Assembly (NCBI RefSeq): GCF_031457805.1
Contig: NZ_JAVDXI010000002.1
Location: 496,001 to 560,000, forward strand
DNA from: Caulobacter sp031457805
GTDB lineage: Bacteria > Pseudomonadota > Alphaproteobacteria > Caulobacterales > Caulobacteraceae
Reading direction: 5' to 3'
DNA: 64,000 bases
Under the pieces are notes generated by a model. It made no database searches and was not told the DNA's origin. It was given only the letters and a program-made list of their open reading frames with translations. The position numbers and the translations under genes are program-made. Below are positions 63,363-64,000 of this stretch, piece by piece (the stretch's first letter is position 1; each line of letters starts with the position of its first letter).

Positions 63363-64000
63363 CTACGCCCCCCGATCCCGGAACGGATCGGCCGGATACA
63401 CGCCCAGGATCTCGAAGCGCTCGGAGAAGAACTTCAGTTCGTCCAGGGCCAGGGCCAGGTTACGGTCCTCGGGACGGCCGTCGACCTCGGCGTAGAAGAA
63501 GGTCGCCGTGAAGTTCCCGCCCTCCATGTAGCTTTCCAGCTTGGTCATGTTGACGCCGTTGGTCGCAAAGCCCCCCAGCGCCTTGTAGAGCGCGGCGGGC
63601 AGGTTGCGGACGCGGAAGACGAAGCTGGTCACGCAGCGGTGGGTGAAGTCCGGCGCGGCCGGGGCCTTGTCGGCGGTCATCACCAGGAAGCGCGTGGTGT
63701 TGTGGCGCTCGTCCTCGATGTCGCGGGCCAGGATGTCGAGGCCGTAGATCTCGGCGGCCAGGGCGGGGGCGACGGCGGCGTGGGTCGGGTTGGGCTTGAG
63801 GGCGAGGGCCTTGGCCGCGCCGGCGGTGTCACCGGCGGCCTCGGTCTCGACGCCCAGGCGCTTGAGGCTATTGCGGCACTGGCTCAGCGCGATTGGCATC
63901 GAGCTGACGACCTTGATGTCCTCCAGCTTGACGCCCTTGTTGGCCATCAGCTGGAAGCGGATCGGCTTGAACCGCTCGCCGATGATTTTCAGGCCCGAGG
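63363..64000 (-). CDS. pheA: Prephenate dehydratase, 5' end outside window
   Basis: Monofunctional prephenate dehydratase of phenylalanine synthesis; the frame is open through base 64000 (SGLKIIGERFKPIRFQL before the first in-window Met), so the gene continues beyond the window. The end of the catalytic domain is seen as SSMPIALSQCRNSLKRLGVE and the catalytic TRF motif in HNTTRFLVM. A C-terminal ACT domain (FVFRVRNLPAALYKALGGFA, KLESYMEGGNF) binds phenylalanine for feedback control. About 212 residues are present. Confidence 0.94.
   Translation of the reverse strand, partial: SGLKIIGERFKPIRFQLMANKGVKLEDIKVVSSMPIALSQCRNSLKRLGVETEAAGDTAGAAKALALKPNPTHAAVAPALAAEIYGLDILARDIEDERHNTTRFLVMTADKAPAAPDFTHRCVTSFVFRVRNLPAALYKALGGFATNGVNMTKLESYMEGGNFTATFFYAEVDGRPEDRNLALALDELKFFSERFEILGVYPADPFRDRGA

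Overview
The window is GC-rich, gene-dense DNA typical of a free-living alphaproteobacterium. The content points to Caulobacter or a very close relative: a SigU-type ECF sigma factor behind a GGAAC/CGTT general-stress promoter, HWE-family histidine kinases, a TonB-dependent receptor of the large Caulobacter/Xanthomonas subfamily, a petP-petR-kinase cluster, and many GC-rich intergenic inverted repeats. The species assignment is an inference from gene content. I saw no tRNA, rRNA, CRISPR array, insertion sequence or prophage. Most of the window is core chromosome, with a few mosaic spots.

Layout. 1-5.1 kb: end of trxB, a SleB-type cell-wall hydrolase lipoprotein, dps and a hybrid histidine kinase. 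5.1-8.2 kb: a two-gene membrane operon divergent from a TetR repressor with twin palindromic operators, a DCC-family protein, a 2OG-Fe(II) oxygenase and a ParE/RelE-type toxin-antitoxin pair. 8.2-14 kb: uvrC, a stand-alone CZB zinc protein, sigU, kynU-like and kynA divergent from an Lrp regulator. 14-21 kb: a glycosyltransferase/GtrA/methyltransferase operon, a large membrane protein and small membrane or SDR genes. 21-28 kb: carB, an HWE kinase with a strikingly AT-rich 5' half, and an SLC13-type anion transporter. 28-35 kb: a cold-shock gene with a long AT-rich leader, a patatin lipoprotein, a LytTR regulator, pgsA, and an HWE kinase overlapping a glycerate-kinase-like gene. 35-39 kb: nadABC. 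39-45 kb: a chemoreceptor, MAPEG and lipocalin proteins, and ahpCF with an OxyR-type box. 45-49 kb: a tandem pair of membrane TPR paralogues. 49-59 kb: three TonB-dependent receptors, each beside a regulator or partner (MerR; PI-phospholipase C; PepSY). 59.5-64 kb: ilvE, petP, petR, an EnvZ-like kinase and partial pheA.

How it fits together. Three genes handle oxidative stress and thiols (trxB, dps, ahpCF). Two regions process tryptophan and aspartate-derived metabolites (kynA/kynU and nadABC). Several genes import scarce nutrients through TonB. The most informative regulatory reads are a GGAAC-N17-CGTT promoter between two TTATGCTCA-type palindromes upstream of nadA, a near-perfect OxyR box upstream of ahpC, a MerR operator that leaves merR leaderless, and an intergenic inverted repeat that supplies the ribosome-binding site of the petR-linked kinase. 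The most unusual structural feature is the TPR gene pair. Its duplication boundary falls inside the ahpF terminator, and its 3' ends are almost identical although the middles have diverged.
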